Shown in pieces: positions 34,553 through 45,474 of a stretch of DNA of 64,000 nt (the first letter of the stretch is position 1; the number at the start of each line of letters is the position of its first letter). Both the position numbers and the translations under genes were made by a program. The notes beneath the pieces were generated by a model, which ran no database searches, was not told where the DNA came from, and saw only the letters and a program-made list of their open reading frames with translations. The stretch comes from Ancistrus triradiatus (taxonomy: Eukaryota > Chordata > Actinopteri > Siluriformes > Loricariidae): NCBI GenBank assembly GCA_025084515.1, contig JAJAGP010000284.1, forward strand, positions 450,967 through 514,966, given 5' to 3'.

Positions 34553-35856
34553 CAGTGGGGCAAAAAAGTTTTTAGTCAGCTACCGATTGTGCAAGTTCTC
34601 CTACTTCGAAAGAAGAGAGAGGTCTGTAATTTGCATCATAGGTACACTTCAACTATGAGAGACAAAGTATTTGTATTTATAAGTATTTGGTCAATAACAA
34701 AAGTTAAACTCAGTACTTTGTAACATAACCTTTGTTGGCAATGACAGAGTTCAAACGTTTCCTGCAAGTCTTCACAAGGTTTGCACACACTGTAGCTGGT
34801 ATTTTGGCCCATTCCTCCATGCAGATCTCCTCAAGAGCAGGGATGTTTTGGGGCTGTCATTGGGCAACATGGATTTTCAACTCCCTCCATAAATATTCTA
34901 CTGGCTAGGCCACTCCAGGACCTTGAAATGCTTTTTACGGAGCCACTCCTGTGTTTGGGATCATTGTCATGCTGGAAGACCCAGCCATGTTCTATCGTCA
35001 ATGCTCTCACTGATGGAAGGAGGTTTTGGCTTAAAATCTCACGATACAGGGCCCCGTTCATTCTTCCCTTAACACGGATCAGTCCTCCTGTCCCCTTTGC
35101 AGAAAAACAGCCCCAAAGCATGATTTTTCCACCCCCATGCTTCACAGTAGGTATGGTGCAACTCAGCATTCTTCTTCATCCAAACACGCTGAGTCGAGTT
35201 TTTACAAAAAGTTCTGATATTATTCCACATGATATTCTCCCAATCTTCTTCTGGATCATCCATATGCTCTCTGGCAAACTTCAGACGGGCTGGACATGTA
35301 CTGGCTTAAGCGGGGAACACGCCTGGCGCTGCAGGATCCGAGTCCATCTTGGTGTAGTGTGTTACTGATGGTTCCCTTTGTTACTTTTGTCCCAGCTCTC
35401 TGCAGGTCATTCATCAGGTCCCTCCATGTAGTTCTGGGATTTTTGCTCACCGTTCTCTTTTTGCTCACCGTTATGATCATTTTGATCCCACGGGTTGAGA
35501 TCTTGTGTGGAGCCCCAGATCGAGGGAGATTATCAATGGTCTTGTATGTCTTCCGTTTTCTTACAGTTGTTCCCACAGTTGATTTATTCACACCAACCTG
35601 CTTGCCTATTGTAGATTCACTCTTCCCAGCCTTTTGCAGGTCTACAATTTTCTTCCTGGTGTCTTTCGACAGCTCTTTGGTCTTGGCCATGGTTGAGTTT
35701 GGAGTCTGACTGTTTGAGGCTGTGGACAGGTGTCTTTTATACAGATAACGAGGTCAAACAGGTGCCATTAATACTTCTTAAAGAAGTTGTTACAGGTCTG
35801 TGAGAGCCAGAAATCTTGCTTGTTTGTGGGTGACTACATACTTTTTTGCCCCACTG
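34553..35856 (-). mobile_element. Tc1-like transposon (CAGTGGGGCAAAAAAG family) nested in a MITE
   Basis: CAGTGGGGCAAAAAAGTTTT at the left and CTTTTTTGCCCCACTG at the right, with TA on each side (34551-34552, 35857-35858), split the palindromic MITE. Length 1304 bases. The transposase gene is on the minus strand (34735-35690). A second member of this family lies at 62464-63562. Confidence 0.95.
34735..35690 (-). pseudogene. Tc1-type DDE transposase, inactivated
   Basis: Starts at ATG 35690 with MAKTKELSKDTRKKIVDLQK. The first helix-turn-helix (GKSESTIGKQVGVNKSTV) and the KTIDNLPRSGAPHKIS linker are open for 144 codons. A frameshift near 35270 separates this from DDPEEDWENIMW, and another near 35150 separates TQRVWMKKNAELHH from IPTVKHGGGKIMLWGCFSAK. 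The second Asp block HGWVFQHDNDPKHR is intact. Where WSDETK should follow ENIMW, the sequence reads NNIRTF, so the first catalytic Asp is lost through a short deletion. The distal Glu block falls out of frame. Not functional. Confidence 0.92.
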
Positions 35857-36018
35857 TAAGAGAGTAAAGGGGACTAACAAAGTATGCAGAGAAACAGATG
35901 GACTAGGGTTTGTAACTACAGAACTACAAAATGCATCTATATGGTAAGTGGAACTGATAAAATGGACAATGAGTGTAGAAATAAGGTGGTGTATCTAATA
36001 AAGTGATCAGTGAATGTC

Positions 36019-37708
36019 TGTAACACACAGCAATTGTCATGTTTACTTTCATGCAGTGATCCCACTGAGGAATGTTATTTAATTTTACGATATATCTGTA
36101 CAAGGATGGCTTGACAATAATGCTCTTCTTGATGTGACTCAACAAGCTCACATTCAATGGCGTGTCAAGCAGAGTTCCACATTAGCACACTGGGGTTTTC
36201 GCTGAGTGCTGATGGCAGAGCAGAGAGGCAGATCAGAGCCAGAGCCTCACTGTTTCTGTGGCTCTCTCTCTCGCATACGAATGACGAGCTCTGACAAACT
36301 GCAAATCGAAACACTCTACCACCTACTCAACTTGCCCGAAGTTTATAGATACGTGTTTAATATTTACGAGATGTAATTTGCCAAGAGGCTTGGATTAGCG
36401 CAATATGCATCAGGGGTGCATGAGGGAGAATGAGGCAGGCAAGAATATTGAAGGCTGATATCAAAAAGACGCGTTCCAGACATCTCGAGAAAATTTGAGG
36501 CTGCGGCAAATGACTTGCTATGGATGAAGCTTAATGAAAGGGAATTAAGATGGAGAGAGCTGTAGGCTACAGGGCTAGTTTCAGATAAATAACTCGACTT
36601 GCTGTCTGATCTCATATGCAAAACCCCTCCACATCATTTCCCGATCCCTATTTTTTAGGCGTTGTGTACAACAAGGTATGAATAAACAAAGCAGCCTCAT
36701 TAACATGTATCGCCATGTTCGGCTTCTGTAGCACTAGGATGTCAACAATGTTCTGCAACAGCTATTTCCAGCTACTGCACTTAAATGTCTTATCTGCAGT
36801 TCAGCAGGTTATAGAGTTTACATCCTGCATAGAATTATTAATAAACTTTATGTGGTACAGTGAATCCTTGGAATAATGACATCAGACACGTGTACTGACA
36901 CTTCACCTCTTGTTCCCAGGACTGGATTCAAACAGTGCTGTACATCAACAAGGCATACCCTGCATGCAAATCTAGCAATCCAGTGATGACGAATAAATGC
37001 AACCAAAGTCCCCCAATTATTTTGGAGTCACAAATTCGAGGTAGGATAAAAAAAAGAGAAGTGAACATGTATGCTAATAATATTCCAAGTTATGCAAAGC
37101 GCTCGCATTGTGAGCAAATCAAAGATCGGTTAGCCATTCAGGTTTTAATGGGTGCCTAATTGCTCCTTTCCCGTTAGTCATAGACTATTCATGTGAAATT
37201 AGCCTGTGATTCAGTTGGTGCATAAGTGCTATGGAGCAGCTTTGATATGCTTCTTCTGAGTCCTTTGACAAGTGTCAGCTCTAATTTAGAGAAAACTGCA
37301 CTGTGCAGTTTTACTACTGTAACCATGAACAGTGCAAGATGCAATGCTGAGTTCAATTAAGCACATGCGCTGATGTCGAATTTACTTGTAATAGTCACCG
37401 TGCTCATTTTGATGCAGCTAACTGATTAGGGTGAAAACAATTAAAATGTTTCATTAGAATCACATACGATGAGATGGGCTCATCTCATTTAGAAGAGTCA
37501 TGTAGAATACGTTTAAGACAAACTTAAATCATTGTCACACATCTTGTGACATCTGCTCTGAGTTCATAGACGTAAGCAATAAAGCAAACATTGATCTGTT
37601 TCATACTGTATGTACATGTGCACAACAAAGCTATAATGCTAGCAGATGATTTTTGAAGTTACTTTCATTTATTCCTGGGTGTGTAACGATGCATTGTGAC
37701 ATGTAAAG
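36019..37708. other. Noncoding stretch with complex patches
   Basis: 36360-36630 and 36990-37200 have balanced composition and octamer/homeodomain-like words (ATGCTAATAATATT, TGCCTAATTGCTC) and could be regulatory; no alignment is available. No coding gene. Confidence 0.45.
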
Positions 37709-37930
37709 TCAAGTCAGATTTATTTATATAGCGCTTTTTACAATGGAGCATTGTCTCAAAGCAACTTTACAAGTTTAGATTATCTCCTAATAACTACATC
37801 CAATACCAAATTGAGCAAGCCTAGGGCGACAGTGGCAAGGAAAAACTCCCTAGTTCTAGGAAGAAACCTTGGGAGGACCAAGACTCAAAAAGGGACCCAA
37901 CCTCCTAGAGCGGCGTAGATGATAAATCTA
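37709..37930 (+). repeat. Dispersed fish repeat (ATTTATATAGCGCTTTTTACA start)
   Basis: Begins TCAAGTCAGATTTATTTATA, passes GCGCTTTTTACAATGGAGCA and CTCAAAGCAACTTTACAAG, then GGCAAGGAAAAACTCCCTAG and GAAGAAACCTTGGGAGGACC. These blocks are familiar from a high-copy teleost interspersed repeat whose mechanism I cannot name. Its first 60 bases recur exactly at 38586-38645. Confidence 0.75.
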
Positions 37931-38419
37931 AGAGCGAATTAAAGTGATGTGAAAGTGACATGATGCTTTGCAATGCCATAATGAGATATCACATGCATTC
38001 TGTTTATGACATCTAATGCAATTGCATTTTTAAACACCAGAGGGTGCACAATCATAGTGATTCTTGAAAGTTTGTGAACCCTTTAGAATTTTCTATATTT
38101 CTGCATAAATAGGACCTAAAACATCATCAGATTTTCACACAAATCCTAAAAGTAGATGAAGAGAACCCAGTTAAACAAGTGAGACAAAAATATTATACTT
38201 GGCCATTTATTTATTGAGGAAAATGATCCAATATTACATATTAGTGAGTGGCAAAAGTATGTGAACCTCTAGGATTAGTAGTTAATTTGAAGGTGAAATT
38301 AGAGTCAGGTGTTTTCAATGAGTGGGATGACAATCAGGTGCGAGTGGGCACCCTGTTTTATTTAAAGAACAGGGATCTATCAAAGTCTGCTCTTCACAAC
38401 ACGTTTGTGGAAGTGTATC

Positions 38420-39440
38420 ATGGCACGAACAAAGGAAATTTCTGAGGACCTCAGAAAAAGTTATTGATGCTCATCAGGCTGGAAAAGGTTACAAAACCAT
38501 CTCTAAAGAGTTTGGACGCCACCAATCCACAGTCTGACAGATGATGTACAAATATCAACAAAGATCACTCCAAGAGCAAGGCGTGTCAAGTCAGATTTAT
38601 TTATATAGCGCTTTTTACAATGGAGCATTGTCTCAAAGCAACTTTGCGTGTGATAGTTGGAGAGGTCACAAAGGACCCCAGAGTAACTTCCAAGAAACTG
38701 AAGGCCTCTCTCAAATTGGCTAATGTTAATGTTTGAGTCCACCATCAGACAAACACTGAACAACAATGGTGTGCATGGCAGGGTTGCAAGGAGAAAGCCA
38801 CTGCTCTCCAAAAAGAACATTGCTGTGTGTCTGCAGTTTGCTAAAGATCACGTGGACAAGCCAGAAGGCTATTGGAAGAATATTTTGTGGGCGGATGAGA
38901 CCAAAATAGAACTTTTTGGTTTAAAAGAAAAGCGTTATGTTTGGAGAAAGAAAAACACTGCATTCCAGCATAAGAACCTTATCCCCTCTGCGAGACATGG
39001 TGGTGGTAGTATGGTTTGGGCCTGTTTTGCTGCATCTGGGCCAGGACGGCTTGCCATCATTGATGGAACAATGAATTCTGAATTATATCAGAGAATTCTG
39101 AAGGAAAATGTCAGAACATCTGTCCATGAACTGAATCTCAAGAGAAGGTGGGTCATGCAGCAAGACAATGACCCTAAGCACACAAGTCGTTCTACCAAAG
39201 AATGGTTAAAGAAGAATTTAAAAGTTAATGTTTGGAATGGCCAAGCCAAAAGTCCTGACCTTAATCCAATTGAAGTGTTGTTGGAAGAGCGACCTGAAGC
39301 GAGCAGCTAATGTGAGGAAACCCACCAACATCCCAGAGCTGAAGCTGTTCTGTACGGGGAGGTCATGGGGTAAAATTCCTTCTGAAGCCGGTGTGCAGGA
39401 CTGATCAACAGTTTACTGGAAATGTTTAGCTGCAGTTATC
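38420..39440 (+). pseudogene. Tc1-type DDE transposase, catalytic half open
   Basis: ATG at 38420 gives MARTKEISEDLRK, then a two-base deletion shifts the frame to a stop. The second part of the DNA-binding domain has lost about 50 bases, and a 60-bp foreign segment sits at 38586-38645. From 38723 a 195-codon frame runs through the catalytic core: GYWKNILWADETK with the first Asp, HGGGSMVWACFAASGPGRL, VMQQDNDPKHTS with the second Asp, and SPDLNPIE with the Glu. All three DD34E residues are present. A shift after NPIE breaks the C-terminus (RKPTNIPELKLFC continues in another frame). Without its DNA-binding domain it should be inactive. Confidence 0.93.
38586..38645 (+). repeat. 60-bp insert in transposase gene with 5-bp duplication
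   Basis: Identical base for base to 37709-37768 and flanked by GCGTG on both sides (38581-38585, 38646-38650). Removing the insert and one GCGTG restores the expected transposase sequence GCAAGGCGTGTGATAG. Confidence 0.9.
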
Positions 39441-39685
39441 TTGCTGCACAGGGACCGGTCCACAACAGATACTGAAAGCAAAGGTCCATATCATACTTTT
39501 GCCACTGACTAATATGTAATATTGGATAATTTTCCTCCAGAATTAAATGACCAAGTATAATATGTTTGTCTCATTTGTTTAAACTCTACTTTTAGGACTT
39601 GTGTGAAAATCGGATGTTTTATGTCATATTTATGCAGAAATAAAGAAAATTCTAAAAGGTTCGCAAACTTTCGAGCACCACTGTA

Positions 39686-41054
39686 TATTCCAAAGGAAAA
39701 ACAACTTCTACTAACCAACAATTACAATTATTTCAGTAAACCCGTTAACCAATAAATAATAATAGACATTAGCAAAGCCCAGTGATACACTACTGGTCCT
39801 CAGTTTTTTAAAAAACCCCACCCAATTCCCAGCTGCTTCATACATGGAACCCATTTCATACATATACAGTATATACTCACACTTCATACATAGATACAAA
39901 CACTCGAGCATATGTGCATAGCGATACACTGCCACCTTACAGGTATGTCTAACATGATCAGCTACATGCTTTTTCTGCCTCTCTTTCTTTATCTGCTACT
40001 ATCTGTCACTACATTCTCTACACTACTATAACCCCCAATCTACTTCCTCTTTGTAGATTTCTCTTGAACTATGAAATGCTAAAAATAGTAATTAAATAAT
40101 AAGTAATTCAATATGTTAAATCAGACCTTAATCGGACCATAATTAGAGGTGGTGGTTAAGTAAAAAAACTAAACAAAAAAAAACGTCCTCAGACCAGTGC
40201 TGTGTTTATCCAATGTCCTGAAATTCTCTGTTCTTAAGCCATCTTTTCCTGCTTGTTTTTCGTTTCAATTTAATAGTCTTTGGCAAACAAAAAGAAAAGG
40301 AAACAATATAACTAACTGTTTTCCAACAGACTGAACTGACTGATGAGTGTGGATTCAATCAGTGCTATTCTTACGCTTGGCAACTCACAGTGGATTCTTG
40401 CATTGCTCAAAGAATCTCCCTCTAATTGGTAAAACGAATGAGGGAAAGTAAGAATACTGAGCTACTTTGAGAATAACAGAGATAAGAAAAGTCAGATAAA
40501 TTCATCTCACTGTAATCCCTATTACTTTCTCTTGGTGGAATTAATAAAACCTTTCCAATTTTCCAGTTTTGCTATGATGGTGACATGAAGACGACGAGGG
40601 CTGTCATGAAATGTAGAGCAAGTGATGGGAGAGGATTGGAGAAAGTCAAAACATGCTTTTAATATAGCATACGCTAATAGGGGATGGATCACAGAGAACC
40701 CAAGCTAATGTGTCAAGATCAAAGCTGAATGTATTTGGAGTAAAATGGCTTCAATGAGTGGTTGTCACATTTTTTGAAATAGCATTTTCAACAAGGCTCT
40801 GAGAGCAGCTAATTGTCTCACTGTCAATTAGAACATTTCTGTTTCCTTGGAAAAGTGCATTATTAAACTTTCACTGGTGCATAAATTGGACATTGTGTTT
40901 AGAGAGTGTAGAAAAACTTTAGATCTGAATGTGAAATTAATGTTTTTCTGCACAAATACATGACTTGTTTTTAACCAAAAAGTGTGCTGTACTCTGGGTC
41001 ACTTGTGAAGAATGTCAAATACATTTAGTCAACTAATACAATGTTACAGCCTGA
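39686..41054. other. Noncoding stretch
   Basis: AT-rich, no gene or bounded repeat. The 40330-40870 part contains TTAAT/CTAATTGTC-type words and may be unique sequence. Confidence 0.45.
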
Positions 41055-41165
41055 GCAGTTGTGGGTTAAGAACGTTGCTCTAGATGGCAGAGGCTGGATT
41101 TGAACCATGGACCTTCTGGTAGACAGTCTAATACCTTAAACACTAAGCCCTTACAGTCCCACCTT
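41055..41165 (-). mobile_element. tRNA-headed SINE fragment, minus strand
   Basis: GGCTGGATTTGAACCATGGA and CTTCTGGTAGACAGTCTAAT are the reverse complement of the V-SINE-type head (compare 43446). The tail is missing. Confidence 0.65.
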
Positions 41166-41459
41166 TAGCAACCTTCATCAGCCTTAAATATATACTGGCT
41201 AAGATAAAATATTAACAGATTAACAGGAGCTCCCGATTTAAAATGGGGATACATTCTGACAAACCCATTGCAATTTGAATGTATCATAAACTGAGGAGTT
41301 TTATATACACTGTATATATCAGAGCAAATCCTACCTTAAACTTCTTTAAACACTTATTTTACTTACTTACTTATATTAGCTTACAGTTGGGCAAAATCAT
41401 GAACACAAATCTTATTTTATAATAAAGTGTCAAATATCTTGTGCAATTTATTGAACGAT

Positions 41460-42025
41460 GTATTGAAAGTGGTTAGTCCATTGGCAAATGGGTTAGAGAT
41501 TGCCTCTGCAATCAAAACTTGACACAAGAACTATATGTTCAGTGCTTTATGGATTGGTTTTCCATGGCTGAACGGATGCACCGCTGGAGTGATCTAAAGC
41601 ACACTGCCTTTTGGACTGTGGAGCATTAAAAACTTTTAAGTGATCAGTCACACTTCACCAAGTGGAAGTCTGTTAACTGAATCTGATTGCTGGGGCTTGC
41701 TGTAAACTTTGGTGGATGAGATATAAAGACCTTTTTATGCATGAATTTAGTAATATTTTAAAGAATTGTGTGATTCCAACTTTGAGTTAACATTAAAATC
41801 CTTACCTATTTTAGTATTTCACTGAGTTTGATATGAAAGAACTTGACTGGCCTATGCAGGGCCAAGGACAAAACCCAATCAAACACCTCTGAGATGAACC
41901 GCTGGATGTAATGCTTGTATGATTAAATGAAAGTAAAATTCAAATATAATATTCCCAAAAATCAAGTGCTACACAATAAGGGACTAACCAACTCCATATT
42001 AATGACCATGGTCTCAGGTGTAATG
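41460..42025 (+). pseudogene. Degenerate Tc1-like transposase remnant (CACTATATGGCC family)
   Basis: Blocks in order along the plus strand: TTTATGGATTGGTTTTCCAT, CACTTCACCAAGTG, CTGTAAACTTTGGTGG, then GAACTTGACTGGCCTATGCA and CCAATCAAACACCTCTGAGA, where the Glu-containing PIEHLW block would be (here PIKHL, Glu to Lys). The region between the first and last catalytic blocks is deleted. No terminal repeats found. Strongly decayed. Confidence 0.6.
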
Positions 42026-42469
42026 TCTGTATAAGCAATAAACAATATTTTTGTAAAGACATTAACACACTGAGTGATGACATTTCAGTTTTCCTTCTTT
42101 AAAACCTTCTCTCGTTTGTGTGTGTACTCTATGTATAAGTGTGTATCTTCAGAAGCTGTTTATAGCAGTCAGAGCCTAAATGAGCAGAGCTGAATGCCCC
42201 TTCCCTGATTGCTAACAGACCTTGTCAAGCGACATTACTGTACATATGGTCAGGCTGTCCTGAGGCAAGGTCTGTGTCTGTGTGTAACTATGTGCGTGTG
42301 ACCTTTCCAAGAAAACACAGACATTTCAAGATATCTGATGTTTTTTTTCAGGAACAGAAGGATCACAGCCGGCTGTTACACACATGAATAAAGTCATGTT
42401 GATGCTGTGTATCCTCTATCTCTCGATCTCAAGGTAGTGCACTCTACAGCACTGATACTGAGTGTAACC
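42026..42469. other. Noncoding gap
   Basis: A mixed stretch; nothing recognised. Confidence 0.4.
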
Positions 42470-42546
42470 CAGAGGTGGGTAGTAACATGCCACATTTACC
42501 CTGTTACACTTACTTAAGGAACTTTAAGTAAATTATACTTCATTGC
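42470..42546 (+). mobile_element. End of a hAT-type fish MITE (CAGAGGTGGGTAGTAAC)
   Basis: CAGAGGTGGGTAGTAACATG and TTACACTTACTTAAGGAACT are the left end of a very common teleost element. It is cut off at 42546 by the Tigger-like element; its continuation was not found on the other side. Confidence 0.6.
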
Positions 42547-43212
42547 AGAGGTACCTCGGTTCTCGACCATCTCAGAACTCGTTGAATTTGGTTCTCGAGA
42601 CATTTTGACTACAAAAATTTGTCTTGGTTCTCGTCGTTTGTTCAGTACTTGGCGCTGCGTGACTCGTTTCAGCCAAAACTCAATTCACGATTCACAATTC
42701 ACAATTCATGAGTCACGATTCAGTACACAATGAGTCAGTGATTCAGGTTTACAGTAGCTCTTGCTCATAGAAGATCTGTGCTGTATTTATTTTTACATGT
42801 ACAGTACTGTAACATTGCAAGTATGTCTCCATGAATCCTAAAAAGGTTAGTTTATGAGAGTCAACTGAAAAAATAGGAATTGAATGCTCCAGAACACAGG
42901 CTGCAGTTAGCCTAGTAGCTATGCTAGCACCCTGACTTCATCAGTAGAGTAAGTGTTTTTAAGAACTTTATTATAAAATAAGTTTTGTGTTAATGATTTA
43001 TGAGGGACGTTTATGGGTTTGTCGGAACATATCCTCATGGTAAATCAGGGAGCACCTGTACAATACAACTCCATTAATGCATATAATAACTTATATGGTG
43101 TGGATTTTCAAAGGGGGTCTGGAACGGATTCATTCAATTTACATTACTCCTTATGGGAAAAATTTGCTTTGTACTCATAATTTTCAGTACTCGAGGAGCC
43201 AAGGAACCACTG
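42547..43212. mobile_element. Tigger/pogo-like non-autonomous element
   Basis: CAGAGGTACCTCGGTTCTCG at the left and GAGCCAAGGAACCACTG at the right are imperfect inverted ends; TA follows the right end (43213-43214). The right portion includes CTGGAACGGATTCATTCAAT and CTCCTTATGGGAAAAATTTG, words typical of fish Tigger-like relics. An ATG near 42831 (MNPKKVSL) is followed at once by a stop. No transposase remains. Confidence 0.7.
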
Positions 43213-43224
43213 TACTTGTCATTT

Positions 43225-43400
43225 TTTGGGCAGCATGGTACCGCAAGCATTTAGCTCAGTCACTGCACAGCTCCAGAGCTACCCTGATCGATCCTGACCT
43301 TGGCCTGTGTTGGAGTTTGCATGTCCACCCTATGTCCGTTTGCATACTTCAGTTTCCTCCCATATTCCAAAGGCATGTGTTAGGGTAACTGGTCACTATA
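43225..43400 (+). mobile_element. SINE fragment (TCCCATATTCCAAAGGCATG body)
   Basis: Begins GGCAGCATGGTACCGCAAGC and continues GTTGGAGTTTGCATGTCCAC and AGTTTCCTCCCATATTCCAA, the same family as 15741-15925. It is followed within 50 bases by a V-SINE copy. Confidence 0.65.
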
Positions 43401-43445
43401 TTGACCCCAGTGTGAATGTGTCTGACTAGTATCATTACTAGTCTG

Positions 43446-43645
43446 GGGACTGTGGTAGCCTAGCGGTTAAGATACTGGACTTTAGACCAGAAGGTCGAGG
43501 GTTCAAATCCCACCTCTGCCAAGCTGCCACTGTTGGATCCTTGAGCAAGACCCTTAACCCACAATTGCTTGGATTGTAAGACTGTACCAGTTGTAAGTTG
43601 CTCTGGATAAGGGCGTCTGCTAAATGCTGTAAATGTAAATGTATC
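43446..43645 (+). mobile_element. tRNA-derived SINE with V-SINE tail
   Basis: GGGACTGTGGTAGCCTAGCG is an A box and GGGTTCAAATCCCACCTCTG a B box. The body CCTTGAGCAAGACCCTTAAC and the tail TTGCTCTGGATAAGGGCGTC with TGTAAATGTAAATGTA follow. The conserved tail places it with V-SINEs, which share it with a partner LINE for reverse transcription. Nearly full length. Confidence 0.9.
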
Positions 43646-45059
43646 ATTATAACCAGTGCTAACCTTAAGCTGAACTGGTTCCGCTTATATTTGGAGTGCA
43701 TGCATTCCGGCACTTATGTGGATCCAGCACCTCTGTGTTTTTGTATATAAATGAAAATAAGCAATAGTACTAAACAAACTTTAATTAAATGATAAATATG
43801 TGTGTGTAACCCCCTTTCCAAAAACATAAGCAGCTCAGTTTCTTTGATGGAAACTACATCAGTTTTGTGTGCGCACGTGTCAAGAGGGCTAGACAGACAG
43901 TGAGGTTTGGAAATTGTGGAAAAAGACAAGTGATAGTCAGACAAGGCAAGTAAGATTTGTTTTTTACATTAATATAGATATTCTATTTTGAAGGCTACTC
44001 TATTAGATGGAGCACTGCTGTGTCTATGCGTTCCGGGACCTTTTTCACTCCCTGCCCACTTGCTGGATCACTCCATGCTCACTGTTCCCTTACCTCATAC
44101 CTCCCTTTACCTTATCATGAATAGGCATGGATCCTGGTGTGATGTTAAATAAACAAACAAACAAACTTTTCGTTTTGGTTGGTTGAGTTACTGGTTATCT
44201 GTGAATGAATTTGAGATGCTCGAATAATATCTGAATTCATGCCTAATGATTGTTTTTGTGCTTTTCATATCTTGTGTGTGTACAGTATATGTGTCTCCCT
44301 ACCTCCCTCCTGTCTCTGTCTTCAGGTGTGTTTTTTCTACAGTGTGTCAAAGGGATAGGTAGTGAGGTTATTGCTGACAGTTAGTGTGGCTAATGGGGTG
44401 CATGTTAGACTGAGTTTGAAGCAGGCAGTGAGAAGAACAGGTCTAGGGAAAATGCAGCAGTTCAGAGTTTGTTCGGGATTATCGTTTTCTGTTCGGACAC
44501 CACCTGATGCCCCAGTTAGATTTATCCAATAGGGAATAAAACTACTAAATGGATTTTTGGTCTCCTGTCTGTTCTGCCACAAAGTTCTGCTGTAATTAGT
44601 TTAATGTGTTTTGCATGAGCGGTGAGCAAGCCATTTTTGTTCAAGTCCTCCTTATTGTGCATCTTCAAATGGCTACACCAGTTTTTGCAGAGAAGTCCAT
44701 ATTTAAGCTGAAGTTGCTTGTGGGGTTTTCTTCGCATCCTGAGCATTTTTCCTGGAACTTGTGGCTGAAATCTTTGCTGATTTACCCGATTGAACAAAAC
44801 CCCTAATTGTCCACTTCTTAATCCGAGTTTGAAGACTACCAACCCGACATTTTCAAATCTGGATATCTTTTTATATCCTTTTCCTGATGTATAAAGCTCA
44901 ACTACTTTTTCTTGCGGGTCACTGCTTTCTCAGTTTATTTGCTTTCCCCAAGGCTCAGTATCCAGCAAAGTCAGTGAAGCCATGGATGAAATGTGCAGGG
45001 GTCTCTCAAGACCTAAGAACACACTGACTCTTTATACATACACACTACAGGTATACTAG
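43646..45059. other. Noncoding stretch
   Basis: A short tail AAATAAACAAACAAACAAAC at 44145-44165 may be the end of an eroded SINE. Otherwise nothing. The frames at 44337-44842 run on both strands and look like chance. Confidence 0.4.
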
Positions 45060-45330
45060 GTTACAGGTGTGGAAACTTGCCCTTAATAATCATTCTATGA
45101 TAGTTGTGTCAACTTGTGTGTATATTATCAGGCCAATGTAAACTTTTCGTTATGCAAACTTTTGATTGGTTTTTTTTGGGGTGATTTCAGTTATAATTAT
45201 GATTATGAATTTATTATCAAAACAAACAGGCTTCATTTAAACAGTGTTCTTAAATAAAGTTTTTTTTTTAATTGCCAATATTTCACAAATTATGCCTAGG
45301 TATGTAAACTTATTAGCAGAACTATATGAA
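45060..45330. mobile_element. Possible Tc1-like terminal region
   Basis: Repeated TGTAAACTTTT and TATGTAAACTTATTAGCAG words, as in fish Tc1 ends of the CAGTTGAAGTC/TGTAAACTT type. Ends not resolved, no coding. Confidence 0.35.
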
Positions 45331-45474
45331 CTCAATGCCAGATATTTCCACTGTGTACTGTGAATGATTCATTGATATATTCAAGACATGGAAAGTACTT
45401 TTTACTATTTTCTTCTTAATATCAGTGTGCTGTATAAAGCTAGTGCCTCTAGAAAGCAGGGCATGACAGATATA

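Larger units (their letters stand above)
33902..36018. mobile_element. Long palindromic MITE, copy 3, interrupted by a Tc1 insertion
   Basis: The left part 33902-34552 begins TATTCTCACCAGACACTTTA and carries the usual TAGAAGCACTTTGTAG and GGATCAGACACAGCAGTGC blocks. The right part 35859-36018 resumes with AGAGTAAAGGGGACTAACAA and ends CTAATAAAGTGATCAGTGAA. Removing 34553-35856 restores a continuous family member of about 0.8 kb. Both outer ends have point changes (TATTCTCACC, GTGAATGTC), so it is older than the insertion inside it. Confidence 0.88.
38055..39683 (+). mobile_element. Tc1-like transposon (CAGTGGTGCTTGAAAG family), 1.63 kb
   Basis: The left end TAGTGATTCTTGAAAGTTTG has mutated terminal bases; the right end CTTTCGAGCACCACTG is followed by TA (39684-39685). 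Long subterminal arms pair: AACATCATCAGATTTTCACA near 38122 against TGTGAAAATCGGATGTTT near 39601. The transposase lies on the plus strand. Another copy is at 55601-56861 in the opposite orientation. Confidence 0.93.

Noticed and set aside
43446..43520. tRNA gene (A and B boxes at 43456-43510; also 57950 and 30580)
   Set aside because: The boxes are part of SINEs: the sequence continues into SINE body and tail and does not fold as an intact tRNA.
44030..44166. Possible SINE ending AAATAAACAAACAAACAAAC
   Set aside because: Only the tail looks SINE-like; no A or B box or body could be matched, so it is mentioned only in the stretch entry.
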